Positions 1 through 7,725 of a stretch of DNA of 64,000 bases are shown here, one piece after another. A program made the position numbers and the translations under genes. The DNA lies in IMG/VR virus record IMGVR_UViG_3300020182_002648, positions 82,810 through 146,809 of that record, one strand, 5' to 3'. Positions within the stretch are counted from its first letter, which is position 1; every line of letters begins with the position of its first letter. The notes under the pieces were generated by a model, which saw only the letters and a list, made by a program, of their open reading frames with translations, made no database searches and had not been told where the DNA came from. This stretch comes from a virus.

Positions 1-12
1 CACTGTAGGCAA

Positions 13-177
13 CTATTGTTTTTCTTTCTCTTCTTCTGGTACAATGTAGCTAGCGATTGTGGTTAACACATCCTCCAACTTGAGGACAGAGTCAGCTAGA
101 CTGTTGATTGTGTCTTCTAAGATCTGCACTCTACTCTCAAGTTCGATGATTTTACTGCTAGTTGGATCGTGACTCAT
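13..177 (-). CDS. Small coiled-coil protein, 54 aa
   Basis: Unrecognised 54-residue protein. It starts with MSHDPTSS, followed by a heptad-like stretch (IIELESRVQILEDTINSLADSVLKLEDVL) that should form one coiled coil, and ends in a charged EEEKEKQ tail. Its ATG overlaps the TAA of the upstream gene (TAATG), so it is probably translated by reinitiation. No function can be assigned. Confidence 0.7.
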   Translation of the reverse strand: MSHDPTSSKIIELESRVQILEDTINSLADSVLKLEDVLTTIASYIVPEEEKEKQ

Positions 178-518
178 TATCGTGACCTGGTGCGTGAGTG
201 ATAATTACGATTGTGATTATGAACGCGACGACGATTCCGGTTTTTGTAATGATGCTCAATCAATAGAGACACTTCATCACGATGCATGTTACGCTTGGTG
301 ATAATCTTAGGCGTCTCAGCATTTCTACCTGACGTGTCTGTGATCTCAATCAAGAAGTTCTCAACACCATCAGCTTGTTGTCCGGTGTTACCACCAGTCA
401 CTGTGATGTTGTAGCCTGAACTCAATGTACCTTGAGCAATACATCCTGTGTTGGGTACCACCATTGGGTGAAATACGAGATTAGCGAAAGAGGCGATTTG
501 ATCCTGATTTTTGTTCAT
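177..518 (-). CDS. Hypothetical protein, 113 aa, basic tail
   Basis: Unrecognised. The N-terminal 75 residues look like a small beta domain (PMVVPNTGCIAQGTLSSG, VTGGNTGQQADGVENFLIEI). The C-terminus is a low-complexity Arg/Asn/His tail (NRNRRRVHNHNRN), possibly nucleic-acid binding. The start overlaps the stop of the upstream gene as ATGA, so it belongs to the minus-strand operon 954-13. Confidence 0.7.
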   Translation of the reverse strand: MNKNQDQIASFANLVFHPMVVPNTGCIAQGTLSSGYNITVTGGNTGQQADGVENFLIEITDTSGRNAETPKIITKRNMHRDEVSLLIEHHYKNRNRRRVHNHNRNYHSRTRSR

Positions 519-754
519 AGTGTGTTTGTTAGGTGTCTAGTTATTAATGCTAAGTCTTCAATCTCTTTATTGAATCTTGTTAAATTGTGTGTTGTTGCGT
601 AGAAGATGGCTGACTTGAATCGTAACAACACGTCGTTCATCAACTCATCGCTAGGTTTGTCATCATTCTTCACAGCGTCATCGCAAATGGCATCCCATAG
701 ATCACCAGCGAAGAAATCAGTTACATCTGTCCAGTTTTGGTCGTCTTCATTCAT
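515..754 (-). CDS. Hypothetical acidic protein, 79 aa
   Basis: Unrecognised, helical and acidic (DDQNWTDVTDFFAGDLWDAI). It lies between a small membrane protein gene (954-763) and gene 518-177, overlapping the latter by ATGA. It has no signal peptide or known motif. Confidence 0.7.
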   Translation of the reverse strand: MNEDDQNWTDVTDFFAGDLWDAICDDAVKNDDKPSDELMNDVLLRFKSAIFYATTHNLTRFNKEIEDLALITRHLTNTL

Positions 755-762
755 GTGTTGTG

Positions 763-954
763 TTATTTAGCGATTACTACGAAGGCGTCTAAGACGAACT
801 CTAAGATGGCCCACCCGATAAACATGCAAAGCCCGCCGACTGCCATAACTCTGGCTTGAGCTGGGAAGAGAAAAAACCCTCCGATTAACATGCAGCTCGC
901 GATGAATATCGCTAAGACTACACCCATTGATCCTATTTCTATTTCTGGTGGCAT
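763..954 (-). CDS. Small membrane protein, 63 aa
   Basis: Unrecognised. Two hydrophobic segments, about residues 8-30 (MGVVLAIFIASCMLIGGFFL) and 36-58 (VMAVGGLCMFIGWAILEFVL), make a two-pass inner-membrane protein. It is the first gene of a four-gene operon reading to position 13. Size and topology would fit a holin, but there is no adjacent lysis gene to support that. Confidence 0.7.
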   Translation of the reverse strand: MPPEIEIGSMGVVLAIFIASCMLIGGFFLFPAQARVMAVGGLCMFIGWAILEFVLDAFVVIAK

Positions 955-1016
955 AATATGTAATTATTTAATGTTATTGTCGTTGTTAAAATTTAATTAT
1001 AATCTATTCTAGCTGA

Positions 1017-1970
1017 TCAGGCAACTAATAGATGTTCAACCGCTACTCGTTTGGCTCGAGCCTGCATGCCTGATCCTAGATTGCTGATAAACTTACGGGC
1101 AGACGGGTTCTTGCTACTCTTGGCATGGTGATCAAGATACTCTGTGACTGCATTCATCATGTCATAGCGTGTCTTCCCTTCATTTCCCATACCCTCTTTG
1201 AAGAGATGAATAAGATCATCCACTCGATTGTTCATCATGGTCTTGCTTCTGTCTGATTTCAATTTAGCAGCCTTCTTGACAGTCTCTTTGTCTCGGAAAT
1301 CATTGAAGAAGTTCTGAGCGAATGATTTAGCCTGTCCTTCGCTCATGTTCACCTTGTACAATTTACTTGCGATATGTTGAAACTCTTTGATCTGTCCTAC
1401 ACTCCTGCTGAACGCATCACGAGCCTGAGTCAAGTTGTCCTCCCATGTGGTTGAATGTCTCACACCGAATCCTCTGTCCTTGCTAGCAGCAGACAATGAG
1501 GCCATCATGTTGTTACAGATGATTCTGTTGTTGTATGACAGGAATGAGTTGCGTCTCATACCATCATGATACACTATCATGACCACTCGTTGCTCAAATT
1601 TATCATCCTTGTTGTTCGCAGCCTTAAAGTTCTCTGGAAGTTTAGCACTCACCCAACAGGTCTTTCCGTGATTAACAATTCCGGCGGATTCATAAACCGC
1701 CCCGGCGTCTTTGACTGTCTCATCAAATGGCGCGAACATGTCTTCATTGTCAACGATGTTGTAACGATCACTACATGTACCTAACACGAAATGATTGTCC
1801 TCACGACGCAACAGATACTTACCAGACACTTCATCACCTTCAGGTGTGTGCATTGGTACTTTCTCCATTTTGAAGTTGAGTTGGCTCCTCTCAAGGACGT
1901 TACTAAAGTCGATTTCACCGGTCAAGTCTGTGCCGGTTTTCTTATCTAAGCTGGTTAATTGACTGATCAT
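1017..1970 (-). CDS. DUF932 family protein, 317 aa
   Basis: Resembles the phage/plasmid-like DUF932 family, found in many phages and plasmids and without a settled biochemical role. Family-like stretches are the central LPENFKAANN and YDMMNAVTEYLDHH regions. I choose the start at 1970 (MISQLTSLDKK) because its ATG lies exactly 6 bases after a TATAAT box with a TTGCCC -35 box 17 bases further upstream. A longer reading from 2021 would begin upstream of that promoter. It is a single-gene unit with no Shine-Dalgarno sequence. Confidence 0.8.
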   Translation of the reverse strand: MISQLTSLDKKTGTDLTGEIDFSNVLERSQLNFKMEKVPMHTPEGDEVSGKYLLRREDNHFVLGTCSDRYNIVDNEDMFAPFDETVKDAGAVYESAGIVNHGKTCWVSAKLPENFKAANNKDDKFEQRVVMIVYHDGMRRNSFLSYNNRIICNNMMASLSAASKDRGFGVRHSTTWEDNLTQARDAFSRSVGQIKEFQHIASKLYKVNMSEGQAKSFAQNFFNDFRDKETVKKAAKLKSDRSKTMMNNRVDDLIHLFKEGMGNEGKTRYDMMNAVTEYLDHHAKSSKNPSARKFISNLGSGMQARAKRVAVEHLLVA

Positions 1971-1976
1971 ATTTAT

Positions 1977-2005
1977 ATTATAATGTATATTGTATTGATG
2001 GGCAA
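1977..2005 (-). promoter_or_regulatory. Sigma70-like promoter, leaderless, for DUF932 gene
   Basis: On the minus strand: TTGCCC (2005-2000), 17-base spacer, TATAAT (1982-1977), then 6 bases to the ATG at 1970. Confidence 0.75.
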
Positions 2006-2008
2006 CTA

Positions 2009-2239
2009 TTACATGCCCCATTCGTTAGTTACTTTAAGTTCGAACTTGGTCATCACCACATCATCTGACACTCGATCAGTGTGAGAGCAAGTGTATCCCC
2101 ATGGTTCCAATCGTGTCAACATATATGAAAGGTATCTTTCTCTATGTTTGACTAGATATGAGTACTCTTTCTCGATTATAACCTCCATCAGACTGATGCT
2201 AAATTCTTCTAATATCGACCTGACCGGCTTCCGTACCAT
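2009..2239 (-). CDS. Hypothetical protein, 76 aa
   Basis: Unrecognised small soluble protein (MVRKPVRSILEEFSISLMEVI). It directly follows the SprT-like gene: the upstream TAA is immediately followed by this ATG, so the two are probably co-translated. It ends just before the DUF932 promoter. Confidence 0.65.
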   Translation of the reverse strand: MVRKPVRSILEEFSISLMEVIIEKEYSYLVKHRERYLSYMLTRLEPWGYTCSHTDRVSDDVVMTKFELKVTNEWGM

Positions 2240-2968
2240 TTAGTCAACAGTTGCTTCAGCGAAAGCTTCTGCTTGAGTCTTTACCAAGATTGTCTCATAA
2301 TGCGATATCATGTGTTCTAAAGCATCCTCCACAAACTCACGTTGACTCATGGAGCTAGCCTCCACTACATTTTTCAATCGCTCCTTGAAGGAACTGTTGA
2401 CTATCAACGAGAAGTAACGATCATGTGTCTTCTTGACGTTTTTTCTTCTCAAGCCATTGAACAAAGACTCATCTGCATCTACTTTCTTGATAGCTTCAAT
2501 TGCTGGTTGGTCAAGTTTAGTGTGTGACCATCCTCGAGTACCGGACCGCTCAACAGTCAATCCGAATCGCTCGGCAGCTGTCTTGAACTTCTTATTATGG
2601 TACTGACCTCCACTGCAATCACTCACCTTCTCCACACATGCGTTCCACAGATGAGCCATCTCATGTAACAATGTTTCTAACAAGCATGAGGCACCTCTAG
2701 AGAGATATTCAGCACTCAAATTGATCTCAGGAACACTGTCACCTACTAAGTTGTCTTTCCAGAAACCATTTCCAAACCACCCGTAGGCATTGCGACGACC
2801 ACTCTCTTGAATGGTTATGACTACATTGGGTAGTTTGTTCTCTGCGAACGTCGCGTTAAAAATGTCAAATGCACGATACAGCTCAGAATACAATTGCTGG
2901 CTTCGTGATGCGGGACTAGAGACATACCTTCCGGTTTTTTGATCTCTATATTTGGTTTTCTGTTTCAT
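2240..2968 (-). CDS. SprT-like zinc metalloprotease, 242 aa
   Basis: Predicted SprT-family zinc metallopeptidase. The HEMAH motif at residues 102-106 supplies the metal-binding HExxH and catalytic Glu; a further His at about 124 (GGQYHNKKF) is the expected third ligand. The preceding QESGRRNAYGWF segment resembles the SprT substrate-binding region. In cells the related SPRTN cleaves DNA-protein crosslinks; the phage role is unknown. The C-terminal 70 residues are helical and not part of the core. The start is 6 bases after a TATAAT box. Confidence 0.85.
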   Translation of the reverse strand: MKQKTKYRDQKTGRYVSSPASRSQQLYSELYRAFDIFNATFAENKLPNVVITIQESGRRNAYGWFGNGFWKDNLVGDSVPEINLSAEYLSRGASCLLETLLHEMAHLWNACVEKVSDCSGGQYHNKKFKTAAERFGLTVERSGTRGWSHTKLDQPAIEAIKKVDADESLFNGLRRKNVKKTHDRYFSLIVNSSFKERLKNVVEASSMSQREFVEDALEHMISHYETILVKTQAEAFAEATVD

Positions 2969-2974
2969 GTCTTT

Positions 2975-3003
2975 ATTATATACTATTGAATTGTGTTGTG
3001 CAA
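2975..3003 (-). promoter_or_regulatory. Sigma70-like promoter, leaderless, for SprT-like gene
   Basis: TTGCAC (3003-2998), 17-base spacer, TATAAT (2980-2975), then 6 bases to the ATG at 2968. Confidence 0.75.
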
Positions 3004-3011
3004 CTTAAAGT

Positions 3012-3254
3012 TTAATATCCCCAATCGAATCCATCACGTCGGAATAGATTGATCTTACCATCATGAGATTTATACTCCTTGATGTATTGCTTTGCGTTAT
3101 TCTCTTTTGCTTTAGTGTGTCGCTTGAGCACTCTGTCTCTCTCAGCATCTCTTTTCTTCATTACCTTGGGGTCGTCATATTGATTACCCAGGCGATACTC
3201 TTGGGAACCACAGGACGATAGAAACAATACAGAAGTTATTAATAGTGCTTTCAT
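3012..3254 (-). CDS. Small lipoprotein, 80 aa
   Basis: A short signal peptide ends in a lipobox (MKALLITSVLFLSSCGS, lipidated Cys about residue 15), followed by a very basic, charged body. It is probably anchored to a membrane facing the periplasm. The start at 3254 is preferred over 3272 because the signal peptide begins there and the ATG overlaps the preceding stop as ATGA. Function unknown; spanin or superinfection-exclusion roles are possible for such proteins. Confidence 0.75.
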   Translation of the reverse strand: MKALLITSVLFLSSCGSQEYRLGNQYDDPKVMKKRDAERDRVLKRHTKAKENNAKQYIKEYKSHDGKINLFRRDGFDWGY

Positions 3255-3466
3255 TTTGTCATGATATAGCAATCCTCTTTGCTTTTGTCAATTCCAAGGC
3301 ATGGATAAATCTTACGGTCATCTCCTAGAACAGTATATGTTGCATGACCGTTATTCTCGAACGTAAGCTCCGTTACTGTTCCCTTGCGGTAAGACCCGGC
3401 ATGATAAAACCACACCCTGTCTTTGATCTTTCTTTTGTGTCTCTTAGGAAATGTCTTTTTCTTCAT
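3251..3466 (-). CDS. Hypothetical basic protein, 71 aa
   Basis: Unrecognised. Lys/Arg-rich N-terminus (MKKKTFPKRHKRKIKDRVWF) and a compact beta-rich remainder that could be an SH3-like fold (KGTVTELTFENNGHATYTVL). Overlaps genes on both sides in a chain reading from 4134 to 3012. Confidence 0.65.
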   Translation of the reverse strand: MKKKTFPKRHKRKIKDRVWFYHAGSYRKGTVTELTFENNGHATYTVLGDDRKIYPCLGIDKSKEDCYIMTK

Positions 3467-3740
3467 GTCCTGGTAATTCTCTAGCGTATGATTCTATCAA
3501 AGCTATACATGATTGAGCTAGCGCTTCAACTGACGGTGCCATGATATCAACTGGCTTGGGTTTGCCATTCTTTCCTGGTTTGCTTATCTCTAGTCTCTCT
3601 TTGCTCAACTCGATCAAGTTCCTGATTGCGATTGATTGCTTGAGTGTTGGAGATGTATCAGACATCATGACGTCATTTATACCGAATGGGTGTCGGCAGC
3701 TAAACCAAAACGCTTTCATTTCATCCTTGAACCAGCTCAT
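3444..3740 (-). CDS. Hypothetical protein, 98 aa
   Basis: Unrecognised, mostly helical soluble protein (SPTLKQSIAIRNLIELSKERLEI). Overlaps both neighbours, as is typical for this early-type operon. No motif assigned. Confidence 0.65.
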   Translation of the reverse strand: MSWFKDEMKAFWFSCRHPFGINDVMMSDTSPTLKQSIAIRNLIELSKERLEISKPGKNGKPKPVDIMAPSVEALAQSCIALIESYARELPGHEEKDIS

Positions 3741-3994
3741 CTCTTTTTGTATCGATTCCTCTTGATGTTGTTAGCTACAAATTCTTCTGCCATTTTGACT
3801 CTCTTCTCGAGAGACTTGCCTCGAGGCCATCCCTTGGTGAATATTATACTCTCCAAGCCTGTACTGATCATATTCTCGTACTCGAATACATCCTTCTTCT
3901 TTATCAAGAGTATGGTGATCCCGTCATCAAAATGAACTGAGTAACGTGCAGCTAGTTCTCCTCCTCCGTTGTATAATGAGCTTATAATCTTCAT
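3737..3994 (-). CDS. Hypothetical protein, 85 aa
   Basis: Unrecognised (MKIISSLYNGGGELAARYSVHFDDGITILLIKKKD). Its ATG overlaps the TGA of the upstream 47-residue gene (CTATGA), and its own stop overlaps the next start, so translation is probably coupled through the operon. Confidence 0.65.
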   Translation of the reverse strand: MKIISSLYNGGGELAARYSVHFDDGITILLIKKKDVFEYENMISTGLESIIFTKGWPRGKSLEKRVKMAEEFVANNIKRNRYKKR

Positions 3995-4134
3995 AGAAGC
4001 CAGCTGGCGATAAATCCTAGTGTTTTCATAAATTTTAGTTCTGGTAATTGAGCGAACTTATAGAAACGCTTCCACCAACTCTTGCTAAATACCCAGTCTC
4101 GAGATTTGATGTACTGTGTTCTTATTAGCCTCAT
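3991..4134 (-). CDS. Small basic protein, 47 aa
   Basis: Reads MRLIRTQYIKSRDWVFSKSW and ends IASWLL; Trp/Lys-rich with an amphipathic or membrane-associating C-terminus. Supported by its ATG 6 bases after a consensus promoter and by the ATGA overlap with the next gene. It is the first gene of the operon 4134-3012. Function unknown. Confidence 0.65.
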   Translation of the reverse strand: MRLIRTQYIKSRDWVFSKSWWKRFYKFAQLPELKFMKTLGFIASWLL

Positions 4135-4140
4135 AATACA

Positions 4141-4169
4141 ATTATAATGTCAGGTGATGTGATGCGCAA
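4141..4169 (-). promoter_or_regulatory. Sigma70-like promoter, leaderless, for operon 4134-3012
   Basis: TTGCGC (4169-4164), 17-base spacer, TATAAT (4146-4141), then 6 bases to the ATG at 4134. Confidence 0.75.
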
Positions 4170-4667
4170 CTACTTAAGCTCCCATGGGAACACGATCCAT
4201 TGATCATCCTCCACACACTTGTAATAGTAGTCTGGTGTGAATGATGTTCCTCGTTTGGTGAATATTGATGCAGTTTGAATAGGGTTACCGAAAGCCTCTT
4301 TCACATGGTTCACAACATGTCTCAATGTATTGCCTTTATCAGATATATCATCCACAATAAGAACTGGTTGTCCTTTGGAGAGACCCGGGCAATTGATAGG
4401 TAAGCGTTGATATGTACGTATGCTGCTTTGTATGTCTTCTACATATCCGTTACTGGTGTCGTAACTCGCAACTCCCATGCTATAAACTTCTCTGACACCC
4501 ATCAGGTTTGCGAAGGTTACAGCTGGTACCCATCCACCTCGGCTCAATCCGATGATCACTTGCGGTGGTGGAGGATGATATGTCTTGACTATCTCTCTGC
4601 AAGCACGTTCTATGTATCTCCAGCTATAATGCTTCTTTTTACTCGTCCACTTGCGAATCCAGCTCAT
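4170..4667 (-). CDS. Phosphoribosyltransferase, 165 aa
   Basis: Type I phosphoribosyltransferase, most like xanthine/hypoxanthine-guanine salvage enzymes, which join a purine base to PRPP to give the nucleotide. The PRPP-binding loop is at residues 102-114 (VLIVDDISDKGNT), and the IIGLSRGGWVPA segment (38-49) matches the family's N-terminal loop. The C-terminal VFPWE resembles the purine-binding end of XGPRT. A salvage role fits a phage that also carries NrdA/NrdB. The exact base is not determined. Confidence 0.82.
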   Translation of the reverse strand: MSWIRKWTSKKKHYSWRYIERACREIVKTYHPPPPQVIIGLSRGGWVPAVTFANLMGVREVYSMGVASYDTSNGYVEDIQSSIRTYQRLPINCPGLSKGQPVLIVDDISDKGNTLRHVVNHVKEAFGNPIQTASIFTKRGTSFTPDYYYKCVEDDQWIVFPWELK

Positions 4668-4818
4668 CGTTTAATTCAGTAAGGTTTTCGATTGCGTCAT
4701 TGAGACTTTCGAGAGTATCACCAGGTTCGATTGTGCAAGCATAAGCGTCGAGCGAGTATTCAAGTTTTTTGTATAAGTCATCTAATGTTGTTATATACTT
4801 CGCAAGATCTTTAGGCAT
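4639..4818 (-). CDS. Small acidic protein, 59 aa
   Basis: Reads MPKDLAKYITTLDDLYKKLE and ends DELDSQVDE. Acidic and helical, probably a coiled coil. Its 3' end overlaps the phosphoribosyltransferase start by 29 bases. The start is supported by a late promoter box exactly 5 bases upstream. Unrecognised. Confidence 0.65.
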   Translation of the reverse strand: MPKDLAKYITTLDDLYKKLEYSLDAYACTIEPGDTLESLNDAIENLTELNDELDSQVDE

Positions 4819-4822
4819 AAAC

Positions 4823-5035
4823 TTATTTATGCTCCTCCTGATCCAAAGTCGAGAAAAGTTCCAATTGATCTTTATTTTCTGTATTCAATGTTACGTTAGT
4901 GTCCCATATCTCTGTAACAATCTCATTAGCTAACTCTTCTTGAGCTCTGGAGCTACTCAGATTCACTTGACCTTCGTACTTGTCACTGAACCGCTTGATA
5001 GTGGTTGTAATTTTGTTTTTAATATCGTTTAACAT
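4823..5035 (-). CDS. Hypothetical protein, 70 aa
   Basis: Unrecognised, helical and charged (MLNDIKNKITTTIKRFSDKY). It follows the RadA-like gene by 4 bases and is probably in the same transcript. Confidence 0.65.
   Translation of the reverse strand: MLNDIKNKITTTIKRFSDKYEGQVNLSSSRAQEELANEIVTEIWDTNVTLNTENKDQLELFSTLDQEEHK
4824..4831 (-). promoter_or_regulatory. T4-type late promoter box
   Basis: CATAAATA on the minus strand, 5 bases before the ATG at 4818; it lies in the last codons of gene 5035-4823. Confidence 0.5.
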
Positions 5036-5039
5036 AAAG

Positions 5040-6017
5040 TTATTTGTTTTGCGCGGCGAAAGCTAGGATGTTATCTTCTCTTGACTCAAGCTCTTCAGCT
5101 GATAAAGTCCATACACCAGCAGTACCACGACCGTCTTTATTAGCTTTACCAATAGTAACTAACTCTCTTAACAAGTTATAAGCACGATTCACGTTATCTT
5201 CTAGAAGTTTAGAAGCCTCGCTGATGTTGATACCGGTTGGTGACTTGCTCATAGCGTCAAGTAACGCTTCACGGTCAGCAGCTTTACGGTCAGCCTTACT
5301 ACTAACTTTAGTAGTGCTTTCCTCATCACGGATAACAACCGCATCGAAGTCATAACCGTGAGGACCGATGACAGTCTCAAGCTCATTACAAGGACCGAAT
5401 CGATTCTTCTCAAAATACACAACCCGGGCACCGTCATTGTCAACATCGTCGATACGATCGATCTTGAGGTTAGAGTCAACAGTATGAGGAACAATTGTAC
5501 CACCCTTGAGCTCACCACTCTTGGTCAAGTGCATGATGAATACTACAGTACATTCTGTATCTTTAGCGCGCTTAGTCAAAGTCTGTACAGCATATTTCTC
5601 AAGCTGACGACTGTTCATTTTAGTCTTGCTAGTAAGAGCTTGAAATGAATCGATAACAATAAAGTCAAGATCAGTCATGTACTCACAAATCTCATCAATA
5701 TCAGTCATGTTGGCGATTTGTACTCTCTTAGCATTAACTCGATTAGCAGTAAATGCTAACTGATAAATGCTCTCTTCACCAGAGAAATAACCAGTCTTGT
5801 AACCGTTACGATCCATGCCGTCTAACAACTGCAACATGAATGTAGTCTTACCACAACCAGCTTTCGCAGTCAAAGTCAAAGCACTACCAGGTAGAATGCC
5901 TTCATCGAACAACGCATCAATCTTCGTGATGCCAGTTTTGAGGCGACGATTAAAGATGTCAGGGATAGTGATATCACATACCCTGGTGAGTTTGGTTGTT
6001 GTTAAGTCTAGATCCAT
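5040..6017 (-). CDS. RadA/Sms-like ATPase, 325 aa
   Basis: RecA-fold ATPase of the RadA type. Walker A is at residues 51-59 (AKAGCGKTT), Walker B at 118-124 (DFIVIDS), and the RadA-specific KNRFG motif at 204-208. Bacterial RadA promotes branch migration and loads helicase during recombination; here the N-terminal zinc finger and the C-terminal Lon-like domain are both absent. Residues from about 245 to 305 instead look like a winged helix (REALLDAMSKSPTGINISEA). The product is therefore a minimal phage recombination ATPase, or possibly a DnaB/RecA-like replication helper. Confidence 0.82.
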   Translation of the reverse strand: MDLDLTTTKLTRVCDITIPDIFNRRLKTGITKIDALFDEGILPGSALTLTAKAGCGKTTFMLQLLDGMDRNGYKTGYFSGEESIYQLAFTANRVNAKRVQIANMTDIDEICEYMTDLDFIVIDSFQALTSKTKMNSRQLEKYAVQTLTKRAKDTECTVVFIMHLTKSGELKGGTIVPHTVDSNLKIDRIDDVDNDGARVVYFEKNRFGPCNELETVIGPHGYDFDAVVIRDEESTTKVSSKADRKAADREALLDAMSKSPTGINISEASKLLEDNVNRAYNLLRELVTIGKANKDGRGTAGVWTLSAEELESREDNILAFAAQNK

Positions 6018-6056
6018 TTTATTATATGTTAGGTGTTGTTATCTTGTTATACTATA

Positions 6057-6085
6057 ATTATAACGTATTTGAGTAGTATGCGCAA
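6057..6085 (-). promoter_or_regulatory. Sigma70-like promoter upstream of RadA-like gene
   Basis: TTGCGC (6085-6080), 17-base spacer, TATAAT (6062-6057). The ATG at 6017 is about 39 bases downstream, so this transcript has a leader, unlike most others here. Confidence 0.7.
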
Positions 6086-6090
6086 CTTTA

Positions 6091-6312
6091 TTATTTGTCA
6101 TCTGCTGTGTCTGGTTCGCAGCATTCTTCTGCGAAATAGGTGCTTTTGATCTCAGTGGAAAGTTTCTGTTCATTTGACTGGCGAATCGCGCCCATCATGA
6201 CTTCGCTCTGTTCCCTATGAATATAATCATCAGTCCCTTTGCTGAATATGTCATCAAAATTGTCTCCATATTGCGTTATGTTGTAAGGTCTTGGTTTGCT
6301 TCCTTTGCTCAT
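6091..6312 (-). CDS. Hypothetical protein, 73 aa
   Basis: Unrecognised hydrophilic protein (MSKGSKPRPYNITQYGDNFD) with two adjacent Cys near the C-terminus (EECCEPD). Its ATG sits 6 bases after a TATAAT box. Confidence 0.65.
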   Translation of the reverse strand: MSKGSKPRPYNITQYGDNFDDIFSKGTDDYIHREQSEVMMGAIRQSNEQKLSTEIKSTYFAEECCEPDTADDK

Positions 6313-6318
6313 ATGTAT

Positions 6319-6347
6319 ATTATAACCTCACTCTTCAGAATGTTCAA
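6319..6347 (-). promoter_or_regulatory. Sigma70-like promoter, leaderless
   Basis: TTGAAC (6347-6342), 17-base spacer, TATAAT (6324-6319), 6 bases to the ATG at 6312. It overlaps the end of gene 6513-6328. Confidence 0.7.
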
Positions 6348-6513
6348 CTTCTTTCTCCTGTTGTATCAACTCGCGAGACACTTTCTCGGCTCTGACTACA
6401 ATTTCTGGATGTGCATCATCGATCCACCAGTCAACAATTTGTCTCTTGTATAAAGCGATCTTGTCATCCTCAGTGAAATCTATAGTGTATTTGTTTATTT
6501 TGACCTCGTCCAT
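6328..6513 (-). CDS. Hypothetical protein, 61 aa
   Basis: Unrecognised charged protein (MDEVKINKYTIDFTEDDKIA) transcribed divergently from gene 6531. No clear promoter of its own was seen in the 17-base divergent gap. Confidence 0.55.
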   Translation of the reverse strand: MDEVKINKYTIDFTEDDKIALYKRQIVDWWIDDAHPEIVVRAEKVSRELIQQEKEVEHSEE

Positions 6514-6514
6514 A

Positions 6515-6522
6515 TATAAATA
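6515..6522 (+). promoter_or_regulatory. T4-type late promoter box
   Basis: Perfect TATAAATA, 8 bases before the ATG at 6531. Confidence 0.65.
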
Positions 6523-6530
6523 ATAACATA

Positions 6531-6926
6531 ATGAAGACGTTTAAGCAACATTTTAGTTCAGTATTAGCAGAAATGACCCGTCCAGGTCTAGCCAGATACT
6601 TCAAGACATCAGAGAGAACAGGAGAGACTAAGTTTAAGAGTCGTCAATACGAAGATGATACTAATGATCTTCTACGCAGAGCACAACGCACAGTGAGCAA
6701 GCTCGATCAAGGAGACAAGGAGTCCATAAGGAGTGAGATAGCTGAACTGTTGTTCAAGATCGACATGATGTATGATGCATCAGGTGACGAGAGAACTGAT
6801 GCAAAAGGTGACCTAGCTCGTAAGCGTACAGAAATCATCAAGAGAGCCAGACAAATGAACGCCATGCCCACTTACGGAGAGGCAGTTCAATTTGCTAGAG
6901 ATTTAAAGATAATACTGAGAGGTTAA
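6531..6926 (+). CDS. Late hypothetical protein with possible capsid-targeting N-terminus, 131 aa
   Basis: Basic, helical protein. Its N-terminus (MKTFKQHFSSVLAEM) resembles the T4 capsid-targeting sequence (MKTYQEFIAEA type), which directs internal proteins into the prohead and is cut after Glu by the prohead protease. If so, this would be a packaged internal head protein. Supported by the perfect late promoter upstream. The stop overlaps the next start (TAATG). Confidence 0.65.
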   Translation: MKTFKQHFSSVLAEMTRPGLARYFKTSERTGETKFKSRQYEDDTNDLLRRAQRTVSKLDQGDKESIRSEIAELLFKIDMMYDASGDERTDAKGDLARKRTEIIKRARQMNAMPTYGEAVQFARDLKIILRG

Positions 6927-7243
6927 TGAACCTCGTTATTGACGGTAACTTGGTTTACCCTCCTAGCGAACTGTCTTGTATTAGAGACATAACATTGTAT
7001 AGCTCTATCTACAGTGACCTCACAATCGTTGTTCAGATTTGGCCTGAGTTGAAAGATGATGTCTGGTTCAGATTGAAAGCAGCTGGAGCCATGGATTATG
7101 TGTATGAGATAACTGATCCGGAGATCGATGGTATTGTCATAAGCGATGCTAAAGGTAGTAACATCAGAGTTGATGAGATAACATGTGACAATTTAAACAG
7201 TATTCTCAATCGATTGAGACCCTGGATTGATCTACCTATTTAG
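6926..7243 (+). CDS. Hypothetical protein, 105 aa
   Basis: Unrecognised alpha/beta protein (MNLVIDGNLVYPPSELSCIR). Translationally coupled to the gene before it by TAATG. Its stop overlaps the end of the convergent gene 7706-7236 by 8 bases. Confidence 0.65.
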   Translation: MNLVIDGNLVYPPSELSCIRDITLYSSIYSDLTIVVQIWPELKDDVWFRLKAAGAMDYVYEITDPEIDGIVISDAKGSNIRVDEITCDNLNSILNRLRPWIDLPI

Positions 7244-7706
7244 TGTTGCTTTTCTTTTCAGCTACATTCTTACGACTCTTGCGTACCTGCTCCATATACT
7301 CGCGATGCTTCTCTAGTCGCTTCTGAGCTTCATTAGCTTTATCCCAGGCAGCCATTACTGATGGATCCTTGATAGGTGATTTATCAGAGCCGTACAATGT
7401 ATGCTTCTCGTCTTTGACAGCCTTGTTAGCATCTCCATCCAATTGTTGTAATTTATCAATTGCCTCGTAGTTGTAAGGCATCCCGGACGGTCGATGTTTA
7501 GGTGAAGATGGTGAAGACGACATTCCGTTGTCTAACTTATAAACATAAAACATACCATTACCTACCTTCTTGATACCTGGTCGATTTTGCGACAGATCCT
7601 TTGGTGCTTGTAACTTCTTTAAGAAATTACCAATCATGCTCTCACCGTTAGTTGTGATTGGTAATAACAATGTTATTAATGTCAAGGTGCGTATGTATTT
7701 GTTCAT
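7236..7706 (-). CDS. Secreted hypothetical protein, 156 aa
   Basis: Begins with a typical signal peptide (MNKYIRTLTLITLLLPITTNG, about residues 1-21), so it is likely exported to the periplasm. The rest is hydrophilic, with a helical Lys/Glu-rich C-terminus. I choose the start at 7706 over 7862 because the signal peptide begins there and the longer form would overlap the lipoprotein gene extensively. Function unknown. Confidence 0.7.
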   Translation of the reverse strand: MNKYIRTLTLITLLLPITTNGESMIGNFLKKLQAPKDLSQNRPGIKKVGNGMFYVYKLDNGMSSSPSSPKHRPSGMPYNYEAIDKLQQLDGDANKAVKDEKHTLYGSDKSPIKDPSVMAAWDKANEAQKRLEKHREYMEQVRKSRKNVAEKKSNTK

Positions 7707-7725
7707 GTCAGTATTCAGTTTGATA

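Noticed and set aside
7-12. Possible -35 box (TTGCCT on the minus strand) at the window edge
   Set aside because: The matching -10 box would lie outside the window, so it cannot be confirmed.
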